A DNA stretch of 64,000 bases from Pseudooceanicola nanhaiensis (GTDB taxonomy: Bacteria > Pseudomonadota > Alphaproteobacteria > Rhodobacterales > Rhodobacteraceae): the NCBI RefSeq assembly GCF_020171315.1, contig NZ_JAIUZP010000013.1, positions 83,981 to 147,980 of the forward strand. Reading direction: 5' to 3'. The first letter of the stretch is position 1; every line of letters starts with the position of its first letter. The notes beneath the pieces are model-generated. The model did not search any database, was not told the DNA's origin, and saw only the letters and a list, made by a program, of their open reading frames with translations. Positions 1 through 8,918 of the stretch are shown here, in pieces. A program made the translations under genes and the position numbers.

Positions 1-2
1 AC

Positions 3-1007
3 AAGCGCTCCATCGCCGTGGACTTCCGCCAGCCGGAAGGGCTGGAACTGGTCCGCGATCTTGCGCGGCAGGCGGACGTGGTGATCGAGAACTTCAAGCT
101 CGGCGGCCTGCGGAAATACGGGCTTGACGTGGAGAGCATCCGCGAAATCAATCCGAACGTCATCTATTGCTCGATCACCGGCTTCGGCCAGACCGGGCCC
201 TATGCGGCGCGGCCGGGCTATGACTTCCTGCTGCAGGGCATGGGCGGGCTGATGAGCTTTACCGGCCTGCCGGACGGGGTGCCCGGCGCGGGGCCGATGA
301 AGGTGGGCGTGGCGGTCTGCGATCTCTTCACCGCCATGTATGCCACCACCGCGATCCTTGCCGCCGTGGTCCACCGTGAGAAAACCGGTGAGGGCCAGCA
401 CATCGACTGCGCGCTTTTCGATACGCAGATCGCGGTGCTGGCGAACCAGGCGTCGAACTGGCTCAACGGCGGGACCGTGCCGCAGCGTATGGGCAACAAT
501 CACCCCAACGTGGTGCCCTACCGGGTCTACCCCGTCGCGGACGGGCATATCATCATCGCCTGCGGCAATGACCGGCAGTTCGGGGCGCTTGTCACCGCGC
601 TTGGTGCGGCGGAGCTGGCGGGCGATCCGCGCTTTGCCACGAACGAGGCGCGGGTGATGAACCGCGCCGAGATCGACCAGCGGATCGAAGCCCTTTTGCA
701 GGCGATCCCGCGCGACGCGGCGCTGCACCAGATCGAGGCCGCGGGCGTGCCCTGCGGGCCGATCAATGACCTCGCCGATGTTTTCGCCGACCCCCATGTC
801 GCGGCGCGGGGCGCGGTGGTCGAACAGACCGACGACAGCGGCCTGACCACCCGCTCCGTCGCCTTCCCCGCGCGGCTGGACCGCACGCCCGCCACCTATC
901 GCCGGGCGCCGCCGCGTCTGGGGCAGAACGGGGCCGAGGTGCTGGCCGACTGGGCCGGCTACGATCCCGCGCGGCTGGCGGCGCTGCGCCGCGACGGGGT
1001 GATCTGA
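3..1007 (+). CDS. CoA-transferase family III (CaiB/BaiF), 5' truncated
   Basis: This is the C-terminal part of a family III CoA-transferase, which moves CoA between carboxylic acids. The frame is already open at the window edge and reads NKRSIAVDF-like residues, a stretch that sits roughly 60-90 residues into family members, so the true start lies upstream; the internal GTG at 18 is not the start. Family signs are the YCSITGFGQTGPYA segment, the G-Q-H-I-D-C-A-L-F-D stretch holding the conserved Asp, and the NNHPNVVPYRVYP segment. The substrate cannot be told. The IclR gene starts one base after its stop, so the two are probably cotranscribed. Confidence 0.88.
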   Translation, partial: KRSIAVDFRQPEGLELVRDLARQADVVIENFKLGGLRKYGLDVESIREINPNVIYCSITGFGQTGPYAARPGYDFLLQGMGGLMSFTGLPDGVPGAGPMKVGVAVCDLFTAMYATTAILAAVVHREKTGEGQHIDCALFDTQIAVLANQASNWLNGGTVPQRMGNNHPNVVPYRVYPVADGHIIIACGNDRQFGALVTALGAAELAGDPRFATNEARVMNRAEIDQRIEALLQAIPRDAALHQIEAAGVPCGPINDLADVFADPHVAARGAVVEQTDDSGLTTRSVAFPARLDRTPATYRRAPPRLGQNGAEVLADWAGYDPARLAALRRDGVI

Positions 1008-1008
1008 C

Positions 1009-1806
1009 GTGGCCTCCTACAAGCCGGTCAATGCGGCCCTGCGGGTGCTGGACGTTCTGGTGGCGGTGAACCAGCAGAGCGGCCGGGCCAGCGTGGGCGG
1101 CATCCACCACCAGACCGGCATCGACAAGGCCACCATCGTGCGGATGCTGGAGACGCTGATCAGCGCGGGCTTCGTGGTGCGCGATGCAGAGGCGCCGCTC
1201 TACGAGGTGACAAGCAAGACGCTGATGCTGTCGAACTCCTACCAGAAGCACCGGGAGTTGGGCCGCCTGCTGACCGCGCCGCTGGAAACCTTCCGCACGC
1301 GGATCAACTGGCCCTCGGACGTGGCCTTCTATGAGGACGGCGTGATGCTGGTGGTCAGCAGCACGCGGCAAAGCGGGGCGCTGTCCTTCAACCGCGCGGC
1401 AGGCTTCCGGTCGCCGGTCTTTGCCAGCAGCCTTGGCCTCGCCTACATGGCCCACGCCCCGGAGGCCGAGGTGGAGGAGGCCGCCCGGCTGGCCGCCGCG
1501 CAATCCGCGCCATGGAATGGTTTGGCGCGCGATCCCGTGGCCCGGGCCGAGAGGCTGGCCGAGATCCGCGCGCGCGGCTACGCCGAGATGGACCCGGTCT
1601 ATTCCCAGCTGGAATACCAGCGACAGGTGACCAGCATCGGGGTGCCCGTGCTGGCGGGGGGGCGGTCGATTGCCTCGGTCAACGTGATCTACCTGCGCCG
1701 CGCCATGACGGCAGAGCGCGCCGTGGCCGAGGTGCTGCCCGGCCTGAAGGAGGCCGCGGGCGAGATGGCCGAGGTGCTGCGGTCCGAACTCGTCGGCGCA
1801 GTCTGA
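1009..1806 (+). CDS. IclR-family transcriptional regulator
   Basis: A 265-residue regulator with an N-terminal winged helix-turn-helix (about residues 8-70, with TGIDKATIVRMLETL as the recognition region) and a C-terminal IclR effector-binding domain (about 80-260, with FASSLGLAYMAHAP and SIGVPVLAGG). The start is a GTG one base after the CoA-transferase stop. Length is normal for the family. IclR proteins usually control nearby catabolic genes in response to an aromatic or short organic acid, so it most likely regulates the CoA-transferase operon that begins outside the window. The effector is unknown. Confidence 0.88.
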   Translation: MASYKPVNAALRVLDVLVAVNQQSGRASVGGIHHQTGIDKATIVRMLETLISAGFVVRDAEAPLYEVTSKTLMLSNSYQKHRELGRLLTAPLETFRTRINWPSDVAFYEDGVMLVVSSTRQSGALSFNRAAGFRSPVFASSLGLAYMAHAPEAEVEEAARLAAAQSAPWNGLARDPVARAERLAEIRARGYAEMDPVYSQLEYQRQVTSIGVPVLAGGRSIASVNVIYLRRAMTAERAVAEVLPGLKEAAGEMAEVLRSELVGAV

Positions 1807-1852
1807 CGGGGCCGTTGGGACCGCGCCGCGACCCAAAACAGTCTCTAACAAG

Positions 1853-1880
1853 GCAAAACGGCCACCCGGGGGCGGCCGTC
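1853..1880 (-). terminator. Rho-independent terminator of the carboxynorspermidine dehydrogenase gene
   Basis: A GC-rich hairpin with ACGGCC/GGCCGT outer arms, one mismatch and further CCC/GGG pairing. It is followed on the minus strand by TTTT. It lies 24 bases past the stop of the leftward gene and also faces the IclR gene, so it separates convergent units. Confidence 0.7.
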
Positions 1881-1903
1881 TCTCGATCCGGGTCAGGCGT
1901 GGA

Positions 1904-3157
1904 TCAGCCCTTGTAGTCGGTCCAGGCCATGTCCTCGCCCTTCAAGCCGCCCTTGATGACGCGGGTCGGCAGGCCGATCCGGTCCAGCAGGGTGAAGAAG
2001 GGTTTCGGGTCCAGCTCCTCGACGTTCTTCATGGTCTTGGCATCCCATTCGCCGGTGGCGACCAGCATCGCTGCGGCAACCGGGGGCACGCCCGCGGTAT
2101 AGGAAATGCCCTGGCTGCCCACTTCCTCGTAGGCTTCCTTGTGGTCGGCCACGTTGTAGACGAAAAGCTCGATCTCCTGACCGTCCTTGGTGCCCTTCAC
2201 CAGATCGCCGATGCAGGTCTTGCCGGTGTAGTCGGGCGCCAGCGAGGCGGGATCGGGCAGGCAGGCCTTCACCACCTTCAGCGGCACCACTTCACCGCCG
2301 TCGGCCAGTTTCACCGGCTGCTCGGACAGCAGGCCGATGTTCTTCAGCACGGTGAAGACGTTGATGTAGTGATCGCCGAAGCCCATCCAGAAGCGCACGT
2401 CCGCCTGCGGATAGTTGGTGGCCAGCGAATGCACCTCGTCATGGCCCGACTGGTAGGCCTTGGAGGGGCCGACCACCGGCAGGTCCCATTCGTGGCCGGA
2501 GGCGAACATGGTCGTCTCCTTCCACTGCTGGTCTTCCCAGTAGTAGACCACGCCGGTGAATTCGCGGAAGTTGATCTCCGGATCGAAGTTCGTGGCGAAA
2601 TACTTGCCGTGGGAGCCGGCGTTGATGTCGACGATGTCGATGCTCTTCACCTCGTCCATCTGGTCGATGGCGAAGCGGGCATAGGCGTTCACCACGCCCG
2701 GATCGAAGCCCGCGCCGAGGATCGCGGTCACGCCCTTCTCGGTGCAGGTGTCGCGGCGCTTCCACTCGTAGTTGGCATACCACGGCGGGGTCTCGCAGAT
2801 CTTCTCGGGCTCTTCGTGGATCGCGGTGTCGATGTAGGCGGCGCCGGTCTCGATGCAGGCGTCGAGGACATGCATGTTGACGAAAGCGGTGCCCACGTTG
2901 ATCACGATCTGGGCCCCGGTCTCGCGGATCAGGGCGGCCACCTCGGCCGGCTGGGTCGCGTCGACGGCATGGGCGGTGAACGCGCCCTCCACCTTCATCG
3001 CGCCCTTGGCATGAACGCTCTCGATGATCGCGTCGCACTTGGCCTTGGTGCGGCTGGCGATATGGAGATCTCCCAGCACGTCGTTATTCTGGGCGCATTT
3101 GTGCGCCACCACCTGGGCGACGCCACCGGCGCCGATGATGAGAACGTTCTTCTTCAA
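1904..3157 (-). CDS. Carboxynorspermidine dehydrogenase (saccharopine dehydrogenase family)
   Basis: A 417-residue NAD(P)-binding enzyme of the saccharopine dehydrogenase family. The Rossmann loop is IIGAGGVAQVV (about residues 6-16), followed by INVGTAFVNMHVLDAC, AYIDTA and LGAGFDPGV, all typical of the carboxynorspermidine dehydrogenase branch. It would join aspartate semialdehyde to a diamine to make carboxynorspermidine or carboxyspermidine. The next upstream gene on the same strand is the matching decarboxylase, which supports this over lysine metabolism. The start is a TTG with AGGGAG about 8 bases upstream; there is no ATG nearby. Confidence 0.88.
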   Translation of the reverse strand: MKKNVLIIGAGGVAQVVAHKCAQNNDVLGDLHIASRTKAKCDAIIESVHAKGAMKVEGAFTAHAVDATQPAEVAALIRETGAQIVINVGTAFVNMHVLDACIETGAAYIDTAIHEEPEKICETPPWYANYEWKRRDTCTEKGVTAILGAGFDPGVVNAYARFAIDQMDEVKSIDIVDINAGSHGKYFATNFDPEINFREFTGVVYYWEDQQWKETTMFASGHEWDLPVVGPSKAYQSGHDEVHSLATNYPQADVRFWMGFGDHYINVFTVLKNIGLLSEQPVKLADGGEVVPLKVVKACLPDPASLAPDYTGKTCIGDLVKGTKDGQEIELFVYNVADHKEAYEEVGSQGISYTAGVPPVAAAMLVATGEWDAKTMKNVEELDPKPFFTLLDRIGLPTRVIKGGLKGEDMAWTDYKG

Positions 3158-3317
3158 GACAGAACTCCCTTTATGATGAGGCGCCGCACGGACGCTCGGT
3201 CAGCATGGCACCCGGTGAAGGGTGCGGGGTCAGCCTGCGCCGGCGTGGCGCAGGGTCTGGCCGCGCGGGATGCGCGGAGTCTGGATGCGCCCGCGGGGGC
3301 GCGCAATCGCGGCACCC

Positions 3318-4409
3318 TCAGGAGAGGGCGGCCGCGAAATCCTCGTAGGTGAAGCCGCGCACCAGCCGTTCGGTGCCGTCCAGTTCACGAATGGCAATGG
3401 CGGGCATCTGCACACCGTTGAACCAGTTCTTCTTCACCATGGTATAGCCCGCCGCGTCCTGGATCGACAGGCGGTCGCCCGGTTGAAGGGCCTTCGGGAA
3501 GCGATACTCGCCAAAGATGTCACCTGCGAGACAGGATTTTCCGCAGATCATCCACTCCTGATCACCGCTTTCCTGCATCTTGGCGCTTTCGCGGTAGATC
3601 AGCAGGTCGAGCATATGCGCCTCGATGGAGCTGTCGACGATGGCGAGGTTCTTGCCGTTGTAGAGCGTGTCCAGCACGGTCACCTCCAGCGTGGTCGACT
3701 TGGTGATCGCCGCCTCGCCGGGTTCGAGGTAGACCTGCACCTCGTTCTCGCCGGCAAAGCGTTTCAGCCGCTCGGCCAGTTTCTCCAGCGGGTAGCCCTC
3801 GCCGGTGAAGTGGATGCCGCCGCCGAGGCTGATCCACTTCATCCGCTTGATGAGCGGGCCGAAGCGGTCCTCGATCTGGCCCAGCATCTCGTCGAAACGC
3901 TCGAAGCTCGCGTTCTCGCAGTTGTTGTGGAACATGAAGCCGCTGATCAGATCGGCCACCGGCTCGATCACCTCCGGGCTGTGCTCTCCGAGGCGCGAGA
4001 AGGGGCGGGCGGGATCGGCAAGGTCGAAGCCCGAGGTCGAGACACCGGGGTTCACCCGCAGCCCGCGGGTGTGATCGCGGCTGACCTCTTCGAAGCGGGC
4101 CAGCTGCTGCGCGGTGTTGAAGATCACCTTGTCCGAGGAGGCCAGCACCTCCTCGATCTCCTCCGGGGCCCAGGCCACGGAATAGGCATGGGTCTCGCCG
4201 GGGAACTTCTCGCGGCCCAGCTTCACCTCGAAGAGCGAGGAGGAGGTGGTGCCGTCCATGTACTCCGACATCATGTCGAAGACCGACCACGTGGCAAAGC
4301 ACTTCAGCGCCAGCAGGGCCTTGGCGCCGGAAAGCTCCCGCAGGCGGGCGATCTTTTCCATGTTCGGAAGCAGGCGGGACTTGTCGATAAGATAGTAGGG
4401 CGTCTGCAT
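3318..4409 (-). CDS. nspC: Carboxynorspermidine decarboxylase
   Basis: A 363-residue PLP-dependent enzyme of the alanine-racemase fold that decarboxylates carboxynorspermidine/carboxyspermidine to the triamine. The PLP lysine is in ALLALKCFATW near residue 33. Other NspC hallmarks are SSSLFEV, FHNNCEN, SLGGGIHF, YLEPGEA and the C-terminal CLAGD segment. The chosen ATG begins with the usual MQTPYYLIDKS. The frame stays open upstream into the neighbouring SDR, but that part is not protein-like. With the dehydrogenase 160 bases downstream it completes the two-step carboxyspermidine route. Confidence 0.92.
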   Translation of the reverse strand: MQTPYYLIDKSRLLPNMEKIARLRELSGAKALLALKCFATWSVFDMMSEYMDGTTSSSLFEVKLGREKFPGETHAYSVAWAPEEIEEVLASSDKVIFNTAQQLARFEEVSRDHTRGLRVNPGVSTSGFDLADPARPFSRLGEHSPEVIEPVADLISGFMFHNNCENASFERFDEMLGQIEDRFGPLIKRMKWISLGGGIHFTGEGYPLEKLAERLKRFAGENEVQVYLEPGEAAITKSTTLEVTVLDTLYNGKNLAIVDSSIEAHMLDLLIYRESAKMQESGDQEWMICGKSCLAGDIFGEYRFPKALQPGDRLSIQDAAGYTMVKKNWFNGVQMPAIAIRELDGTERLVRGFTYEDFAAALS

Positions 4410-4719
4410 GCGCGTCGGAACCTTGGTTGGAGGACAGGAGAAGCGAGGCTGCATCAGGCAGGGCTGTTCTGGGGGCAGATAGCCTGCCTTGCCCCCTCCC
4501 GCAATGGTGCGGGGGAGGTTCAATCGCAGAAAAGCAGGGGTTCCACGGCGAAACGCGGGGTTGCAGGGGCGGCCTGCGGGTGGTGCGGGGCCGTTCCGTG
4601 GGGCGGAACGAGGCCCGGACCTGTCGCCGCCTGCGCGGGGCGTCGGCGGGCCCGCGCCCCTTCGGCCCGCGCGGGCGGGCCGTTGCGCCTGCGGAGGATG
4701 ATCCGCAGACGCAGGCTGT
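4410..4719. other. Hairpin-rich intergenic region
   Basis: About 310 bases without a supported gene between the SDR and nspC. It holds several GC-rich inverted repeats, including CTGCGGA/TCCGCAG at 4689-4708 just past the SDR stop and GTTCCG/CGGAAC near 4590-4610. None is followed by a clear T-run, so they are candidate factor-dependent ends or mRNA stabilisers for the TRAP operon. The nspC promoter must lie here but I could not identify a convincing one. Confidence 0.5.
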
Positions 4720-5520
4720 TTAGTCGCAGCGCACCGACATGCCGCCATCCACCACGATCTCGGTCCCGGTGATGAAGCGGCTTTCCTCGGAGGCGAGGAA
4801 GAGCGCGGCATTCGCCGTATCGCGCCCGTCGCCCATCCAGCCCATGGGGATCCGGGCCAGCCGCTGTGCCAGCAGCGCATCCACATCGCCCCCCGCCCGT
4901 TGCCCGGCAAGGCGCGCCTCGACCATCGGCGTATGGAGCTGGCCGGGCACCACGGTGTTCACACGGATGCCCTTGGGCGCATATTCGACGGCCGTGACCT
5001 TGCCGAACTGGATCACCGCCGCCTTGGAGGCGGCATAGGCGGCCTGCGCCGCGCCGGTCCAGCGCATCCCGGAGGTGGAGGAGGTGTTGACGATGGCCCC
5101 CGCGCCCTGCGCGTCCATATGGGGCAGCACCGCCTTGCAGGTCAGGAAGACGGATTTGAGGTTGAACTCCATCTGCCGGTCCCAATCCTCCTCCGAGAGC
5201 TGAACCGCCCCGCCCTTGAACGACCCGCCCACGTTGTTGACGAGGATATCGACCCGGCCGAAGCGCGCGATACAGGCGGCGACCATCGCCTCGACCGCCC
5301 CGGCGTCCGTCACGTCGCAGAGGTAGGGCTCGATCTCGCCCCCCACGGCGCGGGTGCGGGTCAGAGTCTCTTCCATCGTCTCGGCGCGCAGGTCGACGGC
5401 AAAGATCTTGGCCCCCTCCTCGGCAAAGCGCACGCAGGCGGCGCGGCCGTTGCCCCAGCCGGGGCCGACACAGCCCGCGCCGGTGATGATCGCCACCTTG
5501 TCCTGAAGCCGCCCGCTCAT
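4720..5520 (-). CDS. Short-chain dehydrogenase/reductase
   Basis: A 266-residue classical SDR oxidoreductase. The cofactor loop TGAGCVGPGWGNG (residues 13-25) is longer than the usual TGxxxGxG. It is followed by CDVTD, LVNNVGG, the catalytic Ser region NTSSTSG and YAASK with the Tyr and Lys. The C-terminal ITGTEIVVDGG is typical of FabG-like members. It is the last gene of the coupled TRAP operon, overlapping the amidohydrolase by 4 bases (ATGA). It probably oxidises an alcohol or dihydrodiol intermediate of that pathway; the substrate is not known. Confidence 0.88.
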   Translation of the reverse strand: MSGRLQDKVAIITGAGCVGPGWGNGRAACVRFAEEGAKIFAVDLRAETMEETLTRTRAVGGEIEPYLCDVTDAGAVEAMVAACIARFGRVDILVNNVGGSFKGGAVQLSEEDWDRQMEFNLKSVFLTCKAVLPHMDAQGAGAIVNTSSTSGMRWTGAAQAAYAASKAAVIQFGKVTAVEYAPKGIRVNTVVPGQLHTPMVEARLAGQRAGGDVDALLAQRLARIPMGWMGDGRDTANAALFLASEESRFITGTEIVVDGGMSVRCD

Positions 5521-6395
5521 GCCGCGCCCCCGAAGTCGTAAAGCCGCTGCGGGTTCTCCACCATCAGCCGGTGCAGGGCCGCCGCGTCTGGTGCGATGAC
5601 CTTCAGCGTATCGACGAGGATGCCGTCATCCGGCGGAGCGGCGCGGAAGTTGGGGTGCGGCCAATCGGTGCCCCAGATCGTCCGGTCGGGGAACATTTCG
5701 ACCAGCTTGGCGGCAAAGGGCGTGGCATCGGCATAGGGCGGCTCCTGCACCGAGCAGCGTTCGGAGCCCGAGACCTTGAGCCAGACATGCTCCTGCTCGC
5801 CCAGCTTCATCAGGGTCTGGAACGGGGCCTGATCCATCCCGAGGCTGGCGTCGATCCGGCCCATGTGGTCGATCACCACGGGGCAGGGGAGCCCGGCCAG
5901 AACCGGGGCAAGATCGGCGATCAGCCCGGCCTCCATGTGGATCAGCAGCTGCCAGCCATGCTCCGCCAGACGGGGGGCGAGGGCGCGCAGCTGGTCATGG
6001 CTCGCGCCGGGGGCGAGATGGGCCATGTAGTTGAACCGCACCCCGCGGAAGCCCTGCGCGTCGAGGCGCCGGATCTCGGCATCCGAAATATCCGGCGGGG
6101 CAAGCGCGATGCCGAGATAGCGGCCCGGCCGGGCGGCGATGGCATCGGCCACGACGGAATTGTCATGCCCGTGACAGCCGGACTGGACGATCACGCAGCG
6201 GTCGATCCCCAGCATGTCATGCAGGCGGAAAAGCTCTTCCTTGGGCGCCTCGCCGGGTTTGAAGCCGCTCTCGGGCGCATAGGGAAAGCGCGCGACGGGG
6301 CCGAAGACATGGACGTGACAATCGGTGGCGCCGGCGGGCAGCGTCAGCGTCGGCGCGCTGCGGTCGGGGTTCCAGGTGAGGGCGGCGTCGGTCAT
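5517..6395 (-). CDS. Amidohydrolase (2-pyrone-4,6-dicarboxylate hydrolase-like)
   Basis: A 292-residue TIM-barrel amidohydrolase of the Amidohydro_2 family. It carries the HxH motif in DCHVHVFGP (about residue 27), the QSGCHG segment, VVIDHMG and the metal or general-base Asp in WGTDWPHP. This arrangement is that of LigI-like pyrone-dicarboxylate hydrolases and related lactonases from aromatic-ring degradation. The start was chosen at the ATG that overlaps the previous gene by 4 bases; a longer open frame upstream runs through that gene and is not real. The exact lactone substrate is inferred only as ring-derived. Confidence 0.82.
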   Translation of the reverse strand: MTDAALTWNPDRSAPTLTLPAGATDCHVHVFGPVARFPYAPESGFKPGEAPKEELFRLHDMLGIDRCVIVQSGCHGHDNSVVADAIAARPGRYLGIALAPPDISDAEIRRLDAQGFRGVRFNYMAHLAPGASHDQLRALAPRLAEHGWQLLIHMEAGLIADLAPVLAGLPCPVVIDHMGRIDASLGMDQAPFQTLMKLGEQEHVWLKVSGSERCSVQEPPYADATPFAAKLVEMFPDRTIWGTDWPHPNFRAAPPDDGILVDTLKVIAPDAAALHRLMVENPQRLYDFGGAA

Positions 6396-6955
6396 GTCAG
6401 GTCCTTCGGGGCGTCGGCGGGCGGCGAGATGCGGAACACGTTCAGCGTGGCGGAAATCAGCGTGTAGTAGCCAATGACCCCCACCAGATCGACGAGCCGC
6501 TGCGTGCCCAGAACCTCGACCGCCTCGGCATAGAGGGCATCGGGCAGGTTGTGCGTGGTCAGCACGGAGGTAGCGACCTGATGGGTCACGCGTTCCTCGG
6601 CGTCGGCGTAGGGCGGCGGCGTGCCGGTGCGGATCGCCTCGACCACTTCGGGCGAGAGACCGGCCTTGAGCGCGGGGGGCTTGTGGGCGAACCACTCGTA
6701 TTCCGCGCTCCAGTGCCGGGCCATGGTGAGGATCGCCAGTTCGCTCAGCCGGGGCTCGAGCGCGGAGTCATAGCGGCAGTAGCGCCCGAGGTCCTGCGCC
6801 TTCGCGGCCAGTTCCGGGCGATGCAGCCAGACGGCGAGCGGGCCGCGTACGCCACCGCGCGGGCCGCTGGCGATGGCCTCGTGGATCTCGCGCTGACGGT
6901 CGGTGTAGGTGGCGGGATCGGGCGCGGCGAGGCGCTGTGCGGGCCAGTCGGTCAT
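6392..6955 (-). CDS. Carboxymuconolactone decarboxylase family protein
   Basis: A 187-residue AhpD/CMD-fold protein. The core is RLSELAILTMARHWSAEYEW followed by KAGLSPEVVEAIR, which matches the all-helical CMD repeat. There is no CxxC pair, so it is not an AhpD-type peroxidase and is closer to gamma-carboxymuconolactone decarboxylases, although the sequence alone does not prove decarboxylase activity. It overlaps both neighbours by 4 bases, which ties its expression to the GST and amidohydrolase. Placement in a TRAP uptake operon suggests a step in ring-fission product processing. Confidence 0.8.
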   Translation of the reverse strand: MTDWPAQRLAAPDPATYTDRQREIHEAIASGPRGGVRGPLAVWLHRPELAAKAQDLGRYCRYDSALEPRLSELAILTMARHWSAEYEWFAHKPPALKAGLSPEVVEAIRTGTPPPYADAEERVTHQVATSVLTTHNLPDALYAEAVEVLGTQRLVDLVGVIGYYTLISATLNVFRISPPADAPKDLT

Positions 6956-7611
6956 CGGGGTCTCTCCGTTTCGGCATGGGCGGGTTCGGCGGCGTCGAAG
7001 GCGGCCAGCCAGTCCACGAGCGCGGGCCAGCGGTCGCGCCATGTCACCGGCTGGCGCCAGTCGAGATACCCCAGCGAACAGGCCAGCGAGATCGAGGCCG
7101 CATCGGTCACCCGGGGATCGGGCGGCAGGGCGGCAAGCGCCGTCAGCCCGCGGTCGATCTTGCCCCGCTGATGGTCGAGCCAGACCTCCGAGGCCTGATG
7201 CGCCTCGCGGAAGCGGCCCTCGTAGACCATCAGAAGCGCGGCATCGGTGACGCCATCGGCAAGGCAGGACTGCGTCAGGCAGCGGAACCTGTCCGGCCCG
7301 GTGCGCGGGATCAGCCGCCCGCCCCCCGCCAACGTGTCGAGGTATTCGAGGATCACGCGGCTGTCGTAGTAGGTCTCGCCCGCCGTCATCAGGCAGGGGA
7401 TCTTCCCCAGCGGGTTCTGCTGGCGCAGGCTGTCGCTCTCGTCCCGGGTATCGGCGGGGATGACCTCGATCCGCTCCGTCAGGCCGAGGACCGAGATCGC
7501 CATGCGCACCTTGCGGCCATAGGGCGAGGTGAGGGTCGAGCGCAGGATCGCCCGCCCCCCATGCCCTGCCCCGGCAAGGGGCAGGCGGGGGTCTGTCACG
7601 GCGCCGGTCAC
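6952..7611 (-). CDS. Glutathione S-transferase family protein
   Basis: A GST-fold protein of about 219 residues. The thioredoxin-like N-terminus has LTSPYGRKVRM and NPLGKIPCLM with the cis-Pro. It is followed by SRVILEYLD (the Ser of the glutathione gamma-Glu site) and a helical C-terminal domain with ITLACSLGYLDWR-like spacing. I chose the GTG whose GTGA overlaps the DctM stop, because every other junction in this operon overlaps by 4 bases. A second GTG at 7599 is also possible, and no ATG fits. In this setting it may isomerise or reduce an aromatic intermediate. Confidence 0.82.
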   Translation of the reverse strand: MTGAVTDPRLPLAGAGHGGRAILRSTLTSPYGRKVRMAISVLGLTERIEVIPADTRDESDSLRQQNPLGKIPCLMTAGETYYDSRVILEYLDTLAGGGRLIPRTGPDRFRCLTQSCLADGVTDAALLMVYEGRFREAHQASEVWLDHQRGKIDRGLTALAALPPDPRVTDAASISLACSLGYLDWRQPVTWRDRWPALVDWLAAFDAAEPAHAETERPR

Positions 7612-8918
7612 AGCATCGTACTCGGCAGGAAGAGGGCGATCTGCGGGATCAGGCAGAGCAGGATCAACATGGCAAAGCCCGCCAGCACGAAGGGCACGAG
7701 ACCCTTGAACACCTGCTCCAGCGAGACCCGGCCGTTGGAGGCGGATTGCACCACGAAGCAGTTGATTCCCACGGGTGGCGTCACCGCGCCGATCTCCACC
7801 AGCAGCACCACGAAGATGCCGAACCAGATCGGATCGAAGCCGAGGTTCATCATCACCGGGTGGGTGATCGGCAGGGTGATCGCCAGCAGGGCGGGTGCAT
7901 CCATCATCATGCCAAGCGCGAGGTAGATCAGCGAGACCAGCACCACGATCACCCAGCGGTTCACGTCCAGCCCCGTGAGGTAGCCCCCCACCGTGTTCGC
8001 CACGCCCGAGAGGGCGAGGAACTTGGAGAAGACGAGCGCCGCGATCAGGATGCCGAAGATCATCGCCGTGGTCTGGATCGTCTCCATCAGCGTCTTGCGC
8101 AGCTCGACACCCTTGATGCCCTTGTGGCGGATCACGGCGAGCGTCAGCGTGGCGAAGGCCCCGATGCCGCCGGCCTCGGTCGGGGTGAAGATCCCGACAT
8201 AGAGCCCCACGACGATCAGCATGATCAGCAGCACCAGCGGCCCGGCCAGCTTCAGCGAGGCGAATTTCTCGCGCAGGGTGAAGCTGTAATTTTCCTGCGG
8301 GGCCAGCGAGGGGTTGCGCAGCACGGTCAGCCAGATCGCGAAGCAAAGCACGATGGCGAAGACCACGCCGGGAATGAAGCCCGCGATCAGCAGCGCCCCG
8401 ATCGAACTGTCGGTCAGGATGCCATAGACCACCACCAGGGCCGAGGGCGGGATCATCACCGCCAGTGTCCCCGCGATGGCGATGGAGGCAGAGGCGAGGC
8501 TCTTGTCATAGCCCCGGTCCAGCATCTGCGGCAGCGCCAGCTTGGTAAAGACCGTGGCCGTGCCCACCGAGGAGCCCGAGGCCGCGCCGAAGGCCGCCGC
8601 GCCGAGCGTGGTCGAAATCGCCAGCCCGCCGCGCAGGTTGCCCAGCCACTTGGTGGTGGCCTCGAAGAGGTCTTCGCCAAGGCCCGCGCGCATGGCGAAG
8701 AAGCCCATGAGCAGGAAGAGCGGGATCACCGAGAAGTGGAACGAATGGGTCGTGTCGAAGAAGACCGTCCCGAGGATGGCGGTGGCGGCCTTCATCCCCA
8801 CCAGCGCGGCGAGGCCGAAGGCCCCCACGAGGCCCAGCACCACCATGACGTTGATGCCCAGCAGGATGCCGCCAAAGAGCGCAGCGACTCCGATGCCGCC
8901 GATGACCAGCGAACTCAT
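7608..8918 (-). CDS. dctM: TRAP transporter large permease, DctM type
   Basis: A 436-residue, strongly hydrophobic protein with about 12-13 membrane segments. It is the ion-coupled channel subunit of a tripartite TRAP importer in the inner membrane. Family signs are LLMGFFAMRAG, GAAAFGAASGSSVGTA, MIPPSALVVVYG, FTPTEAGGIGAF and the C-terminal EIGAVTPPVGINCFV. It overlaps dctQ by 4 bases upstream and the GST gene by 4 bases downstream, which welds transport and enzymes into one coupled unit. The ATG has GAGG a few bases upstream. Confidence 0.94.
   Translation of the reverse strand: MSSLVIGGIGVAALFGGILLGINVMVVLGLVGAFGLAALVGMKAATAILGTVFFDTTHSFHFSVIPLFLLMGFFAMRAGLGEDLFEATTKWLGNLRGGLAISTTLGAAAFGAASGSSVGTATVFTKLALPQMLDRGYDKSLASASIAIAGTLAVMIPPSALVVVYGILTDSSIGALLIAGFIPGVVFAIVLCFAIWLTVLRNPSLAPQENYSFTLREKFASLKLAGPLVLLIMLIVVGLYVGIFTPTEAGGIGAFATLTLAVIRHKGIKGVELRKTLMETIQTTAMIFGILIAALVFSKFLALSGVANTVGGYLTGLDVNRWVIVVLVSLIYLALGMMMDAPALLAITLPITHPVMMNLGFDPIWFGIFVVLLVEIGAVTPPVGINCFVVQSASNGRVSLEQVFKGLVPFVLAGFAMLILLCLIPQIALFLPSTML

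Noticed and set aside
4410..4910. N-terminal extension of nspC into the SDR gene
   Set aside because: It overlaps a confident gene, is Pro/Arg-rich, and the family N-terminus begins at the internal ATG used here.
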